Origin: Planctomycetota bacterium
GTDB taxonomy: Bacteria; Planctomycetota; Planctomycetia; Pirellulales; Lacipirellulaceae
DNA: 41,652 nucleotides
Direction: 5' to 3'
Assembly (NCBI GenBank): GCA_029259915.1
Contig: JAJDED010000012.1
Location: forward strand, 1-41,652
Shown: positions 41,331-41,652 of the stretch, piece by piece
How the letters are laid out: every line of letters begins with the position of its first letter
How positions within the stretch are numbered: position 1 is the first letter of the stretch
Notes under the pieces: generated by a model
What the model was told of the DNA's origin: nothing
The model's database searches: none
What the model saw: the letters and a program-made list of their open reading frames with translations, nothing else
Position numbers and translations under genes: made by a program

Positions 41331-41652
41331 TGGAAATCTCCAATTTCGATTGATAATGATAGGAATGATGATTGAATTGCCTCACCAAGTAGGTAGGATC
41401 GGCCAGACAGAGCGTTGTCCAGTCCATCTATTCGTTCGGTATTGAATCCCAACTCTTGATGGGGCTAGCGGCACCATCCTATCACGTGCTAACCTGCCTC
41501 AGCTTCATCGTCGAATGGCACGTAGAAATTCGCAACCTGTTTGGTGGTCGATGCTAAGCATCGCTATCACAGCACCGCTGCAATTTTTCTTTTGCAAACT
41601 GACATCGTAGAAAAAGGCCTCACTTGCTCGGATGGTTTTTTCCACAAACCCA
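41331..41652. other. gene-free right end
   Basis: I see no supported coding region, RNA gene or strong palindrome here. The first part is the leader and promoter region of the SecD-like gene. Confidence 0.5.

Noticed and set aside
1..41652. tRNA or rRNA genes
   Set aside because: I looked for T-loop-like GGTTCGA motifs with acceptor pairing and for rRNA signatures and found none that held up; a covariance search would be decisive.

Overview
The window looks like chromosomal DNA of a planctomycete, probably Pirellulales-like. The basis is gene content. There is an EF-G of the spirochaete/planctomycete/mitochondrial-like type and the Planctomycetes-Verrucomicrobia-Chlamydiae 'small basic protein'. 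There is also a TPR protein with the WLLATCPDP motif, a TolC-like lipoprotein, a SpoVG carrying a zinc ribbon, and succinate dehydrogenase of the b558 type. Intergenic regions hold many long palindromes. I saw no rRNA, tRNA or CRISPR array. These assignments come from reading the sequence; no database search was run.

Layout. 1-300 is very AT-rich and gene-free. 522-2445 is a tight GC-rich operon (TEX30-like hydrolase, TfoX-N protein, VOC protein) running toward fumC (2588-4000). The first half of fumC shares the composition of that operon, while its second half resembles the rest of the window, so a composition and ancestry break may lie inside fumC. 4302-9224 holds a secreted TPR protein, a CPBP/CAAX-type membrane protease (minus strand) and EF-G. 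9308-9985 is a Y1 (RAYT/IS200-like) transposase between mirror-image clusters of three small hairpins. 10103-13236 holds a glycine-rich RRM protein, a PstS-like binding protein and a PDZ/YbaY-like/DUF4214-like secreted protein.

13354-18911 is the sdhC-sdhA-sdhB locus (minus strand), interrupted twice. A GxxExxY nuclease-like gene inside a 28-bp inverted repeat sits between sdhC and sdhA. A small antitoxin-like gene, a HEPN-like RX4H gene and a REPIN-like pair of palindromes sit between sdhA and sdhB. 19217-23690 holds the small basic protein, ilvB (minus) and a membrane coiled-coil protein. 24156-27534 is a TolC-like gene with a structured leader, overlapping a WYL regulator by 77 bases. 27854-31765 holds tmk, a DUF368 polyprenyl-phosphate-translocase-family gene (minus) and an ispE-spoVG pair. 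32182-32951 is a small conserved-looking gene plus csrA, whose ribosome binding site matches the CsrA-binding consensus. 33007-33141 is a MITE. 33844-35886 is a fusion of a PTS EIIA domain with an SLC4-type bicarbonate/anion transporter. 36068-41330 (minus) holds a small planctomycete protein, ribD behind a SEC-C/TPR-like gene, and an orphan SecD periplasmic-domain lipoprotein.

How it fits together. fumC, sdhCAB and ilvB are core metabolism, EF-G, tmk, ispE, ribD and csrA are housekeeping or regulatory, and the accessory signal is mostly in the spacers. At least fourteen palindromic elements were found. They fall into REP-like short hairpins, low-complexity long hairpins with arms built from words such as CACAAAGG or CGCAGAGG, and one classical MITE. 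One long hairpin carries a GxxExxY gene and another of similar design (27724-27788) is empty. That pair is my best candidate for an undescribed mobile or DNA-processing system.
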